Assembly: GCF_902726545.1 (NCBI RefSeq) | Contig: NZ_CACVAD010000011.1 | Location: 1 to 64,000 of the forward strand | Direction: 5' to 3' | From: Yersinia artesiana | GTDB lineage: Bacteria > Pseudomonadota > Gammaproteobacteria > Enterobacterales > Enterobacteriaceae | DNA length: 64,000 nt | In this document: positions 1 to 10,970 of the stretch, one piece after another | Layout of the letters: each line of letters starts with the position of its first letter | How positions within the stretch are numbered: the stretch's first letter is position 1 | The notes under the pieces: generated by a model | Databases searched by the model: none | What the model was told of the DNA's origin: nothing | What the model saw: only the letters and a program-made list of their open reading frames with translations | Position numbers and translations under genes: made by a program

Positions 1-330
1 GTGTTTCCAGTCCTTGCTCTCGATAAAGGCGCTCAGACAGAGAACGTTGCTCATGGAAGGTTGGCGCAGTTCCCTCCATCCATGTGATACCAGAACGGAT
101 CCTGGCTTTTTTAAAGGTTGTGGTGATGGCGATGAACCAAATATTTACTGAGCACCGCATCGCGACACTTGGCCACCACCTCCCTCAATGACATGTTTAT
201 CGACTGACAAGTCAGATCCAGTGGAATAGCCAGGCGTGAACCTGTTTTCTCCTGGGTAATGTGCAGCATGTCATGACGAGTGTGACCGGCGCACCCGCTT
301 AATTGATAGTGACACTGCCCGTCTGTATCA
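1..330 (-). pseudogene. Lambdoid phage integrase remnant (frameshifted, runs off window edge)
   Basis: Read on the minus strand, positions ~290-119 translate to a stretch containing DMLHITQEKTGSRLAIPLDL, then INMSLREVV; after a stop and a frame change the reading continues near 108-1 with KKARIRSGITW and TFHEQRSLSERLYREQGLE. These are the catalytic-domain signatures of lambda-like tyrosine recombinases: the QEKTG strand, and the HEQR box holding the catalytic His/Arg. The frame break lies near 110-120. Upstream of ~290 the match fades, so the 5' limit is approximate. The C-terminal Tyr would lie to the left of base 1. A broken integrase marks the edge of a decayed prophage. The family assignment is from memory of motifs, not a search. 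Confidence 0.75.
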
Positions 331-381
331 CGCGGAGGGCGTTATGCGCACCCAGTATATTTTACGAAAGGAAGGGAAGTT

Positions 382-733
382 ATGAGAGCCGCACCGCAAA
401 GCCTGCCGTCAGAGCAGGAAAAACCAATGCTGGATACTCTATATCTATTGGAGCTTTGGGGGCATGGGCCGCCAATGATAATAGCCAGGTAGATTGGCAA
501 CCTATTGCCGCAGGTTTAAAGGGCAGCTCCCCTATACCAACAAATCACGGCCACAGTGCTGTGATGATGACGGCATTATGATTGATGGCTGTGTGGCACG
601 GCTGAAAAAGTATCAACCAGAAGAGTATGAGCTGGTTATTTTGCACCATGTATATGGTGTTTCACTGCGCATGATCGCTAAAAGGCGTAAGTGCTCAGAT
701 ATGACCATCAGGAAAGAGATGCAAACGGCGTAA
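382..733 (+). pseudogene. Phage Q-type antitermination protein remnant (two frameshifts)
   Basis: A well-placed Shine-Dalgarno (GGAAGGG) precedes the ATG at 382. Frame one encodes MLDTLYLLELWG; after a five-G run at 458-462 the reading must move to another frame to give GAWAANDNSQVDWQPIAAG. Between about 515 and 535 it must shift again to give KSRPQCCDDDGIMIDGCVAR and CSDMTIRKEMQTA, ending at 731-733. Joined, these pieces match the order expected for the lambdoid antitermination Q family (WGAWAA..., SRPQCCDDD, KxCSDxxIRKxMQ). One missing G at 458-462 would explain the first break. The product, if intact, would let RNA polymerase read through the late phage terminator. Its closeness to the integrase remnant supports a prophage scar. 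Confidence 0.7.
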
Positions 734-768
734 GGGTTTATATTTGGGGTGTTATGTATGTTTGATGC

Positions 769-1194
769 TCAGTTATAATCATTATAAATGTTAAGGCCAC
801 TAACCCCACATGGAGGGGAGCGGGCCAGCTTACACAACACTCTTAGCAGTTGTGTGAACAGGACAAGACCTTCAGGCTGAACAGTTGCGGATTGTTTGCC
901 TAAATTTAGTGATTTTGAATCCACTAATTTATGAACATTGCCAATAAAAGACGTTGTTTTGATTCGCCGCTGGTTTCCCATGAATCTAAATACTGAGGAA
1001 ATTATGGCCTCACTAATAGACTCATCTGAAATTGCAGAGTCGTCATAAAACTGAATATGAGAGCGCAATTCCTTCTGGGATACAGAGACATTGTGTAAAC
1101 CTTCGGCAGCCCATTCAATAACTCGATGAATTTTATCGAGATTGATGCGCTCCCTTGTTCCGTCTCTGTTGGTTACCAGTAGTGAATTGTTCAT
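769..1194 (-). CDS. Orphan NrdA-like ATP-cone ORF (truncated/diverged ribonucleotide reductase N-terminus)
   Basis: The 141-residue product begins like class Ia ribonucleotide reductase large subunit NrdA: residues 2-54 (NNSLLVTNRDGTRERINLDK, then IHRVIEWAAEGLHNV and ELRSHIQFYDD) closely follow the E. coli NrdA ATP-cone, the allosteric dATP/ATP-binding domain. From about residue 55 the likeness weakens (SDESISEAIISSVFRFMG), then disappears. No catalytic barrel is present, so it cannot reduce ribonucleotides. It is either a broken nrdA copy with a random tail or a small stand-alone ATP-cone protein. A weak GGAACC lies before the ATG at 1194. It lies beside prophage remnants, which suggests arrival with phage DNA. 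Confidence is high for the NrdA relationship, low for function. Confidence 0.55.
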   Translation of the reverse strand: MNNSLLVTNRDGTRERINLDKIHRVIEWAAEGLHNVSVSQKELRSHIQFYDDSAISDESISEAIISSVFRFMGNQRRIKTTSFIGNVHKLVDSKSLNLGKQSATVQPEGLVLFTQLLRVLCKLARSPPCGVSGLNIYNDYN

Positions 1195-2126
1195 AGGTTC
1201 CTGGCCTAAAATACTACCCTAACTCATTTAGCGGCTGCTTCAGCGAAATGAGCCTAAATGGGAGGATGTGGCGCTTCCTCCAATTTCACAGCGATTAATG
1301 AGAGATTAAGTCGTGTCTTTTCTTAATAGTTGATTTCATGTTTTACTCCTAAGCTAAAAAATACATAATAATATCAGTGTGTTGTTTTTTTATTTTTCCG
1401 TTAAATACCTCCCTACATGCAGGTTGATGATGGATGCCGTGTCACCACCAACTATGTCCAGTAATGAGTCGATACAAACGCAGAAACCAGTATGTAAATC
1501 TAAAAAAATCGCCAGCTTTCTTAAAGAAGTGCGACTCTTGTTTATCTACTGTGTCCTTAGTTATTTTCTTGTCATTATTTGGCCGTCTTGCACGTTTTCC
1601 TTTGAATGAGCCAGAGTTTTTTAGCGGCTTTTTCATATCCTTTATCCTTTTTCCTGAATGGGATATGAAGGAAGCCACATTAACCGTCTGTTGCTGCGGG
1701 TAGGCCAGCTTTATTTATATGGAGGTGAAATATCCGAATTCAAGGATATTTTTTATAATAAAATCACAAAGATAGGTGGTTGTTTTTCGTTCGGTCAGAT
1801 GTGATATGGAACCTTTAGATGATTGTTTTGCTCTTTAGCAAAACACAAGTCAATTTTATTGGTTTGACCTGCTCCTCATTGATTAACACTGTTGTGGTCA
1901 CAAAAACTGGCCACGGATTTAGAGTTTTTCCAGAACAATCGTTCTGACTCATTCGGCATCAAACCACCATTATATTGATGAGCTCTGAGCTGGCTTTAAT
2001 ATCTATTCAGGTGGGCAAATTTAGTGTGTCACTACAGTTGCGTGCGTTTAACACATTGATTAATATCACTTCTGTCAGTATGCGAGTTAAGTGTATCAAT
2101 GCTGTTTAGGACGGGTCACAGAAAAC
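1195..2126. other. Gene-poor AT-rich spacer with hairpins
   Basis: No convincing gene is seen in this 0.9 kb stretch. The short open frames near 1379-1703 overlap each other on both strands, use GTG or weak starts and have no good ribosome binding site. Two perfect hairpins are visible: AAATATCC/GGATATTT at 1728-1751 followed by T residues, and GTTTTGCT/AGCAAAAC at 1825-1844. I read the stretch as decayed DNA between the prophage scar and lacZ. Confidence 0.5.
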
Positions 2127-2153
2127 AAAAAAAGCGCCCAACAGGGTGGGCGC
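2127..2153 (-). terminator. Rho-independent terminator downstream of lacZ
   Basis: On the minus strand GCGCCCA-(6-base loop)-TGGGCGC (2153-2134) is followed directly by seven T residues. It sits about 160 bases after the lacZ stop codon and points the right way. Confidence 0.8.
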
Positions 2154-2315
2154 ATAAATTTGCAAAGGAGTAGTACATGTATGACTCGTTGCATTGCAAT
2201 AAGCGAGACTAAGAGATGTTTAGAACACATTGATACTAGTGGTATTCCTCTTGGCCTGATATAGGTATAAATCTGAAACTCTGTGTTGATATTGTTGCAA
2301 AATTTGTCGCGTTCA

Positions 2316-5545
<3,230 letters not shown>

Positions 5546-6039
5546 TGCGTTTATAGTTGGCTGGCAGGCGTGTTTGCCGTGGTCATTAACCATAGCAAAT
5601 TCAAAGGATAAATTTTCAGCGCCAGGCCGCAAATAGAATTAAAACAGGCTATTGAAGGTTTTTTGGCTCTGCTGATTCTAAAATCAGGAGAAGTATTGGG
5701 GTGGGTTTACAATATTTTTACTGATTATCCTGCGTAATACCGAGTAGCAAGAGTATAATAAATAGCTTTTTTGGTCTTATTTTAGTCATGCAAACAAGAA
5801 TCTTCAGTTTGCTTGCTAAAAAGAGTTGCTATTAAAAGCCGGTCATGAGTTAATGCGTCTCGGCCTGTGGTACAGACCTATTTATGCACGACATCTTGAG
5901 TAAAGTGGTTCATATTTAAAGCGTTATCGTTGATAGCTCTTCACTGACGAATTTCCTTCATAGTGCCTCCATAAGTAACGACTGATAACCGGCTATAACA
6001 CGCCCATGGTGGCAAAATTTTTTAATAAAGGAAATACAC
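5546..6039. other. lacZ-csp intergenic region
   Basis: No gene is visible in this ~500-base divergent spacer. It should hold the promoter and leader of the cold-shock gene on the plus strand. I could not recognise a clear cold box or a confident -35/-10 pair for that gene. Confidence 0.4.
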
Positions 6040-6252
6040 ATGTCTAACATGATGAAAGGTCAAGTAAAGTGGTTCAACGAGTCTAAAGGCTTCGGTTTCA
6101 TCACTCCAGCTGATGGCAGCAAAGACGTGTTCGTTCACTTCTCTGCAATCCAAGATCAAGGCTTCAAGACCCTGGCTGAAGGCCAGAATGTACAGTTCTC
6201 TATCGAGAACGGTGCTAAAGGTCCGTCTGCAGCAAACGTAACTGCAATCTAA
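6040..6252 (+). CDS. Cold-shock domain protein, CspC/CspE-like
   Basis: The 70-residue product is a single OB-fold cold-shock domain that binds single-stranded RNA and DNA and melts RNA secondary structure. The RNP1 motif KGFGFI and the RNP2 motif VFVHF, with the surrounding aromatic residues, are intact. Sequence details are mixed between E. coli CspC ([25 protein letters not shown] end) and CspE ([10 protein letters not shown]), so I do not assign one letter. AAAGGA lies eight bases before the ATG at 6040. The gene is monocistronic: it has a long upstream spacer and a strong intrinsic terminator at 6272-6298. Whether it is cold-induced or constitutive cannot be read from the sequence. Confidence 0.93.
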   Translation: MSNMMKGQVKWFNESKGFGFITPADGSKDVFVHFSAIQDQGFKTLAEGQNVQFSIENGAKGPSAANVTAI

Positions 6253-6271
6253 TTGGCCTTTGGCTGATTAT

Positions 6272-6298
6272 AAAAAAACCCGCCAAGGCGGGTTTTTT
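6272..6298 (+). terminator. Intrinsic terminator of the cold-shock gene
   Basis: The stem CCCGCC-AA-GGCGGG is flanked by an A-run and followed by six T residues, 20 bases after the stop codon. Confidence 0.92.
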
Positions 6299-6504
6299 AC
6301 TTTCTGGCGTTAAGTTGTCGAATTAACCCACTCTTCTTTTGCTCCCCATCTGCTCATTTCCCAACAACTTTTTAGTGCGAATTCATTCTTTTCTGACGCT
6401 TAAATATATTCATCAAAAGCATAGGCTTGATTGCGCGTAAACCTTATCATTCTCACCTGATTCTGTACTACACTAGCAACATTGATTTAAACGAAGGTAA
6501 TATC

Positions 6505-6696
6505 ATGAAAGTGAATGATCGGGTGACGGTAAAAACCGATGGTGGCCCTCGGCGCGAAGGGGTTGTGTTAGAGGTGGAACAGTTTAGCGAGGGCGTCATG
6601 TATTTGGTTTCGCTGGAGGATTATCCGGCAGGCGTCTGGTTCTTTAATGAAATTGATAGCCATGATGGCACCTTTGTTGAGCCGCTTCACAAGTAG
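6505..6696 (+). CDS. yebV: YebV family protein (DUF1480)
   Basis: The 63-residue product ([19 protein letters not shown]... to ...[15 protein letters not shown]) matches my recollection of the small enterobacterial YebV/DUF1480 family, whose biochemical role is unknown. I chose the ATG at 6505 rather than an in-frame start at 6427 because GAAGG lies eight bases before it and homologues begin with MK(V/T)N. The sequence is acidic, has no signal peptide or membrane segment, and looks like a compact cytosolic beta-rich domain. It is followed by a two-sided terminator shared with the convergent chemoreceptor gene. Confidence 0.82.
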   Translation: MKVNDRVTVKTDGGPRREGVVLEVEQFSEGVMYLVSLEDYPAGVWFFNEIDSHDGTFVEPLHK

Positions 6697-6740
6697 AGTG
6701 ACTCATACATTTATTTGCTGAACGTTCATTGAGCGACAAT

Positions 6741-6779
6741 AAAAAACCGGAGGAAGGTGTGTGCCTTGTCTCCGGTTTT
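6741..6779. terminator. Bidirectional terminator between yebV and the chemoreceptor gene
   Basis: AAAACCGGAG (6743-6752) pairs with CTCCGGTTTT (6770-6779), with an inner AAGG/CCTT stem. A- and T-runs on both sides allow use in both directions between the two convergent genes. Confidence 0.8.
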
Positions 6780-6829
6780 GCTATCAGCCTTTGCAATTAT
6801 CATTCAACTGAATAGCTTCTGGTGATCGC

Positions 6830-8569
6830 TTAGAAAGTTTCCCAGTTTAGTGAATCATCTGTTGGTTTCTTGCTCCCACCGGTTTTATTCTGGCCTGCTG
6901 AGGTTGGGGCGGGTGTTTTAAGTGCCGGAGCAGGGTTACGTCCATTTAAATGGAATACCGCAACCGCTTGAGTCAGTATTTCAGCCTGTTGTTCCAAAGA
7001 GGCGGCAGCGGCGGATGCTTCTTGCACTAAAGAGGCATTTTGCTGTGTTACGTTATCCATCTCGGATACGGCTTGTGCAACCTGACTGATACCACGGCTT
7101 TGCTCATCAGAGGCAGAGGCAATCTCTCCCATAATATCAGTCACATGCGTGACGGCTGTGACAATCTCGTCCATGGCTTTACCGGCATCAGAAACCAGAA
7201 TCGAGCCATCGCCAATAAGATCAACCGAGACTTCGATCAGTGATTCTATCTCTTTGGCCGCATCAGCACTGCGCTGTGCCAAATTACGAACCTCGCTGGC
7301 AACCACGGCAAATCCACGGCCTTGCTCACCGGCGCGGGCAGCTTCTACCGCCGCATTCAATGCCAGAATGTTGGTTTGGAAAGCTATGCTGTTAATGACA
7401 TTAGTAATTTCAGCAATTTTCATTGAGCTAAGCGATATTTTATCCATCGTGCTGACAACATCATTCACGATGTCACCACCTTGGGCTGCCTTACCGGATG
7501 CATTCGCTGCCAATTGGCTGGCGTGATGAGCATTTTCCGCATTTTGTTTAACGGTTGCGGTCAGTTGCTCCATGCTGGCTGCGGTCTGTTCAAGTGAGGC
7601 GGCTTGTTGCTCGGTTCGTGCGGAGAGGTCTGTATTACCCAGCGCGATTTCACTGGAACCTTGATAGATAGATTCTGCACTGCTGCGGACGGCTTCAACC
7701 GTGGAGGATAATGAATCCTGCATTTGCTGAATATTATGACCTAATACGCCGATTTCATTGCGGCCAAATGGGGCTGGACTTTGTGTCAAATCCCCTTGAG
7801 CAATGCGTTGAATTCTTTCTACCAGCCGGTTAATCGGTTTGATAATGACTTTGCTGATCACTAAAAAAGCGATTAATGTCAGCAAAATAGCCAGAATAAA
7901 GGCACCACCCATCAGCATGTACCCAAGGCGTGCTTCTTGCTGAGCCGACTGATTAATTTCGTTGGCGCGTTCGGTGCGATATTTAACGGCTTTTAGCAAC
8001 GGCTCGTTATAGGCATCATCTAACTGATTAAGTTTTTCTGCCTCCAGTGAGATAACTTCTTCGAAATGTCCCTCTTTAGTCGCTTCTAGCATGAGTTTCA
8101 TGCCATCGTCGCGATACTGTTCATAGGCCTTTTTGAGAGGGGCGTCCAGAGCGGTGTCCGTTTCAGATTTGATTGGGCGGTTATAGTAGAGGTCAAACAT
8201 TTGCTGCGACTGAGAAATCAGATTTTCAGCATTCTTCAAGCCCTGTTGGTAGCCCGTCGCATCGCCAATACGTGCCGATGACGCGGCCTGAATCAAGATA
8301 AGGCGTGCTGTACGCAAATGGTTTGAGCTGTTAGACAGGCCCAGACGGATATCGAGTTCTTGAGTCGCTTCTTCCAGCGATTGATTACTTTGTTTTAAAA
8401 AGTAACCAGATGTACCAATTGCCGCAGCAAATAACAGCAGTATTCCCGTCAAGATGGCGATAAACAGAGTGACCAGACGCATATTATTAATAAAAAATAC
8501 TTTCGTATCTTTATTATGTTCTGGCGTTATTTTTATATCCAATGGCTTATGCGTACTTCCACGTTTCAT
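6830..8569 (-). CDS. Methyl-accepting chemotaxis protein with NWETF tail
   Basis: This 579-residue transmembrane chemoreceptor has an unusually long cytoplasmic N-tail (~30 residues), TM1 at about 31-52, a periplasmic ligand domain (~53-216), TM2 at about 217-240, a HAMP domain and the long signalling coiled coil. The hairpin tip is typical ([28 protein letters not shown]). The last five residues NWETF form the CheR/CheB docking pentapeptide, so this is a full-length adapting receptor. The periplasmic domain is of the four-helix type but not recognisably Tsr or Tar, so the ligand is unknown. The gene lies 10 kb from the che operon, yet a sigma-28 promoter at 8746-8772 ties it to the flagellar regulon. 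It converges on yebV. Confidence 0.93.
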   Translation of the reverse strand: MKRGSTHKPLDIKITPEHNKDTKVFFINNMRLVTLFIAILTGILLLFAAAIGTSGYFLKQSNQSLEEATQELDIRLGLSNSSNHLRTARLILIQAASSARIGDATGYQQGLKNAENLISQSQQMFDLYYNRPIKSETDTALDAPLKKAYEQYRDDGMKLMLEATKEGHFEEVISLEAEKLNQLDDAYNEPLLKAVKYRTERANEINQSAQQEARLGYMLMGGAFILAILLTLIAFLVISKVIIKPINRLVERIQRIAQGDLTQSPAPFGRNEIGVLGHNIQQMQDSLSSTVEAVRSSAESIYQGSSEIALGNTDLSARTEQQAASLEQTAASMEQLTATVKQNAENAHHASQLAANASGKAAQGGDIVNDVVSTMDKISLSSMKIAEITNVINSIAFQTNILALNAAVEAARAGEQGRGFAVVASEVRNLAQRSADAAKEIESLIEVSVDLIGDGSILVSDAGKAMDEIVTAVTHVTDIMGEIASASDEQSRGISQVAQAVSEMDNVTQQNASLVQEASAAAASLEQQAEILTQAVAVFHLNGRNPAPALKTPAPTSAGQNKTGGSKKPTDDSLNWETF

Positions 8570-8745
8570 TGTTAGTTCCGTTTCTATAGTCGCTCGAGGA
8601 AAGGTCCTTGCCCTATCTGCCCTTACATGAAGTTACCCTGTGGTTGGCAGCCAATTGGCAACGTCAATGAGTTCGGGTTAAGGCATCGCTACTTAAAGTT
8701 AATCCACCCCTATATCTAAAATTTTCTCAACAGTCCTTTAAGAAT

Positions 8746-8772
8746 CTATCGGCAACAGCCCTAAAATAGTTA
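8746..8772 (-). promoter_or_regulatory. Sigma-28 (FliA) promoter of the solitary chemoreceptor gene
   Basis: On the minus strand TAACTATT, an 11-base spacer and GCCGATAG match the sigma-28 consensus TAAAGTTT-N11-GCCGATAA in spacing and in 7 of 8 -10 bases. The transcription start would lie near 8738, about 170 bases before the ATG. Confidence 0.7.
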
Positions 8773-8856
8773 GGACTATAAATGAGATCGCGATCGCAGT
8801 TTGAATTAAAGAGTCATTACATTTCTGTAATTACGTCAAGGACTTGACAGGTGTTC

Positions 8857-8881
8857 CTGACGCAGCACTGTCCTGCGTCAG
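8857..8881. terminator. Hairpin after the CoA-transferase gene
   Basis: CTGACGCAG and CTGCGTCAG form a perfect nine-base-pair stem with a seven-base loop, 16 bases after the CoA-transferase stop codon. No T-run follows on the minus strand, so termination is possible rather than certain. Confidence 0.5.
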
Positions 8882-8896
8882 TTAGGGGAAGTGGCA

Positions 8897-10282
8897 CTAT
8901 TGAAGCCATTGTGCAGTGGCGCTGCCAAGGGGAGATGCAGCAAGCTCCCAAGACCATTGGGTCGTAGATAAGGATAGTGGCGCGCGCAAACGTAGAGCTG
9001 GGCCCCAATAGGTCATTTCGGGTTGCAATTGATAATCTTCGGTTGTTGCACTACTGGTTTTTAAATTGATGTCATCTGGCTGATAAGAAGTATCAATCAA
9101 TATATTGGCGGTACGGGCTAAAGATAGGCGGGCACTGTAACCGGTATTTTGTGTCAGGCGCTGAATCAAACCCTGTATCGCTGCCGCCGCCATTAAATAA
9201 CCTGTTGCATGATCTAACGCTTGCACAGGAAGGGGGAACGGGTGCAGTGTGTTTTGCCATTTCATCCCCGCTTCAGCAATACCACAACTCATCTGGACCA
9301 GGCTGTCAAAGCCACGTCTGCTACGCCAAGGGCCACTCCAGCCATAGGCATTCAGACAAATATCAACTAATCCGGGGGATAATTGCCGCCGCTGATGTGA
9401 CCCATAGCCTAATTCATCTAATGCACCTGCTCGGTAGCCGTGAATAATGATATCTGCCTGACGTAATAATGCTTCAAAGATATGACGATCATGATGATTA
9501 GTGAGATTCAATCGCGCACAGCGTTTGCCTGGGGTAACTTCTGGCTCAATCGCGGGTTCATTCCAGGAAAAAGGATCGATGCGTAAGACATCGGCCCCTA
9601 ATCCGGCCAGAAAGCGGGTAGCGATGGGGCCGGCCAGTACACGAGTGAGATCGAGTACCCGAATACCTGCCAATGGCTGTGCCAGTGGGATTCCCCAGGT
9701 GGGGGCGGTTACCTGTGGATGATCAAAGGCGGCAAAAATTGACTCTTGCGCAACACTCTTTCCCTGTATATGTTGTTGCCACTGTTGGAGGGAGTACATT
9801 TGTGCTGCACATCCACCAGATGTGATCACTGCATGCTCTAACTCACTGACTTTCCACTGACTAACTGCATCTGCTACGGCTGCTTTATGTTCATGCGGCC
9901 CTAATATACCCTCAACAACTCTACGATGATGTGGGGCATTAGTGTGCAAACGAATCCAACCATCACTGGCTTGATAATCGCCAGCAATAGCATCCCATGC
10001 GGAAGGCAATTGCCAGTTAATCGGTTTCAGTGACCAGCCAAACCACAAGGCAGCCAAACGTTGATCAACTGTCACTTGGGGGTGTAAACCGTGTTTTGCT
10101 TCGATTAATGCAGCAACCGCTAATCCGGCAGTGGCAATGGATGCACAAGCCAGTGAGGTGACAGGGAATGCTGACGGTAGTTGCCCTTCGCCGCTGAATA
10201 ATAATGAGTTATCAGGTAAATCGGCATAACCCAAGCTGTTCCACAATTGGTGGGTCATCGTTGCTGTTGGCGATATTGTCAT
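8897..10282 (-). CDS. CaiB/BaiF family (class III) CoA-transferase
   Basis: The 461-residue cytosolic enzyme belongs to the family III CoA-transferases, which move CoA between carboxylic acids through an aspartyl-CoA thioester. The core signatures are GIRVLDLTRVLAGPIATRFLAGLGADVLRIDP, IIIHGYRAGALDELGYG and RRGFDSLVQMSCGIA, the last including the presumed catalytic Asp. A degenerate second domain precedes the core, giving a longer protein than the ~400 residues of FRC or CaiB. I take the ATG at 10282 (MTISPTAT); the frame stays open to 10363, but that extension looks unlike the family. The substrate cannot be named. The gene is monocistronic, ends in a hairpin, and has the chemoreceptor gene downstream on the same strand. 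Confidence 0.85.
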   Translation of the reverse strand: MTISPTATMTHQLWNSLGYADLPDNSLLFSGEGQLPSAFPVTSLACASIATAGLAVAALIEAKHGLHPQVTVDQRLAALWFGWSLKPINWQLPSAWDAIAGDYQASDGWIRLHTNAPHHRRVVEGILGPHEHKAAVADAVSQWKVSELEHAVITSGGCAAQMYSLQQWQQHIQGKSVAQESIFAAFDHPQVTAPTWGIPLAQPLAGIRVLDLTRVLAGPIATRFLAGLGADVLRIDPFSWNEPAIEPEVTPGKRCARLNLTNHHDRHIFEALLRQADIIIHGYRAGALDELGYGSHQRRQLSPGLVDICLNAYGWSGPWRSRRGFDSLVQMSCGIAEAGMKWQNTLHPFPLPVQALDHATGYLMAAAAIQGLIQRLTQNTGYSARLSLARTANILIDTSYQPDDINLKTSSATTEDYQLQPEMTYWGPALRLRAPLSLSTTQWSWELAASPLGSATAQWLQ

Positions 10283-10443
10283 GGAAAGCCCCAGTGATAA
10301 CTTCAATGCATGCAGTGTAGCAACAAGGTGGATGCTTTGCCGGAGAAGCCTTATTTTTAGCAAAATGATACGGGATGGTGAGATGTTATTAATTTAGGGC
10401 TTATATATGCATTGTTATTTCTATTATTTAATTAATTCTAATT

Positions 10444-10500
10444 GGTTTAAGTTTTGTTTAGAAATATAGTCTTTACATGATTATCATCGGAAACTATACT
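10444..10500 (+). promoter_or_regulatory. PhoP box and promoter of mgtC
   Basis: GGTTTA-N5-TGTTTA (10444-10460) is an exact PhoP direct repeat of the form (T/G)GTTTA-N5-(T/G)GTTTA. Eleven bases further, TTTACA (10472-10477), a 17-base spacer and TATACT (10495-10500) form a strong sigma-70 promoter. Transcription would start near 10507, leaving a leader of about 460 bases before mgtC. Known biology: mgtCB is PhoPQ-activated in low Mg2+ in Salmonella and Yersinia. Confidence 0.75.
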
Positions 10501-10526
10501 CTTGGAAAATTTCGGTGGAGAAACTA

Positions 10527-10568
10527 ATGGATACGCAAAGTAGTAGTCAAATAAGCAAGGCAAGCTAA
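10527..10568 (+). CDS. Candidate mgtC leader peptide (13 codons)
   Basis: An ATG at 10527, six bases after GGAG, opens the short frame MDTQSSSQISKAS and stops at 10566-10568. It begins only ~20 bases after the predicted transcription start, the position in which Salmonella places the regulatory ORF mgtM. The peptide resembles no known leader peptide I recall. A second, poorly preceded frame (10702-10758, MVFNSHALFPPGANTRYC) contains a Pro-Pro pair and could be compared with the proline-sensing mgtP. Function is inferred from position only. Confidence 0.35.
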   Translation: MDTQSSSQISKAS

Positions 10569-10657
10569 CTCATCTCCCGACCGATTTGTTGCTTGCCGAA
10601 ACATGGCGGGCAGCACTCTCCTGTATTTCCTGAGCTGTGCAGACCCTATAATTTCCT

Positions 10658-10681
10658 AACTCAATGATGATATTTTGAGTT
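10658..10681 (+). promoter_or_regulatory. Hairpin in mgtC leader (possible attenuator)
   Basis: AACTCAA and TTGAGTT form a seven-base-pair stem with a ten-base loop, followed by a T-rich stretch that includes TTTTT at 10694-10698. It lies between the first leader ORF and mgtC, where an attenuator would be expected. This is weak evidence. Confidence 0.3.
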
Positions 10682-10813
10682 TATTAGTTTGGGTTTTTAT
10701 TATGGTATTTAACAGCCACGCACTTTTCCCTCCAGGCGCTAACACCCGTTATTGCTGATTTGCCTTTAGGTATATATCAGCACAATAGCCTGTGTGCTAA
10801 ATAGCACATGATT

Positions 10814-10938
10814 ATACCCGTTATACTTCAAGCTGCATATGCGTTGGCTATGTTCAATAACCCGAATCACTTACTACAGTAAGCTCATCGGGATTATCTC
10901 ACTTGCCGCCTTCCTGCAACTCGAATTATTTAGGGTAC
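10814..10938. repeat. ERIC element 1 (in the mgtC leader)
   Basis: The ~125-base imperfect palindrome has the ERIC core (complement reads GATGAGCTTAC ... GTAAGTGATTCGGG ... AGCCAACGC). Its ends are inverted copies (CTTCAAGCTGCA / TGCAACTCGAATT). The same unit recurs near 22.5, 25.1, 57.6 and 62.7 kb. This copy ends about 20 bases before the mgtC ribosome binding site, so it is part of the mRNA leader. Confidence 0.9.
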
Positions 10939-10970
10939 ATTCTACCAATGATTAATTCATGGAGAGAATC

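Noticed and set aside
1379-1703. Overlapping short frames on both strands between the prophage scar and lacZ
   Set aside because: Poor starts, no ribosome binding sites, mutual overlap and no recognisable domain.
7040-7526. Long open frames antisense to the chemoreceptor genes (also at 24409-24804 and 26254-26646)
   Set aside because: They mirror the conserved signalling-tip codons of real receptor genes; identical antisense frames appear at each receptor, so they are shadows.
10602-10658. 18-codon frame MAGSTLLYFLSCADPIIS in the mgtC leader
   Set aside because: Starts without a ribosome binding site; kept out of the feature list.
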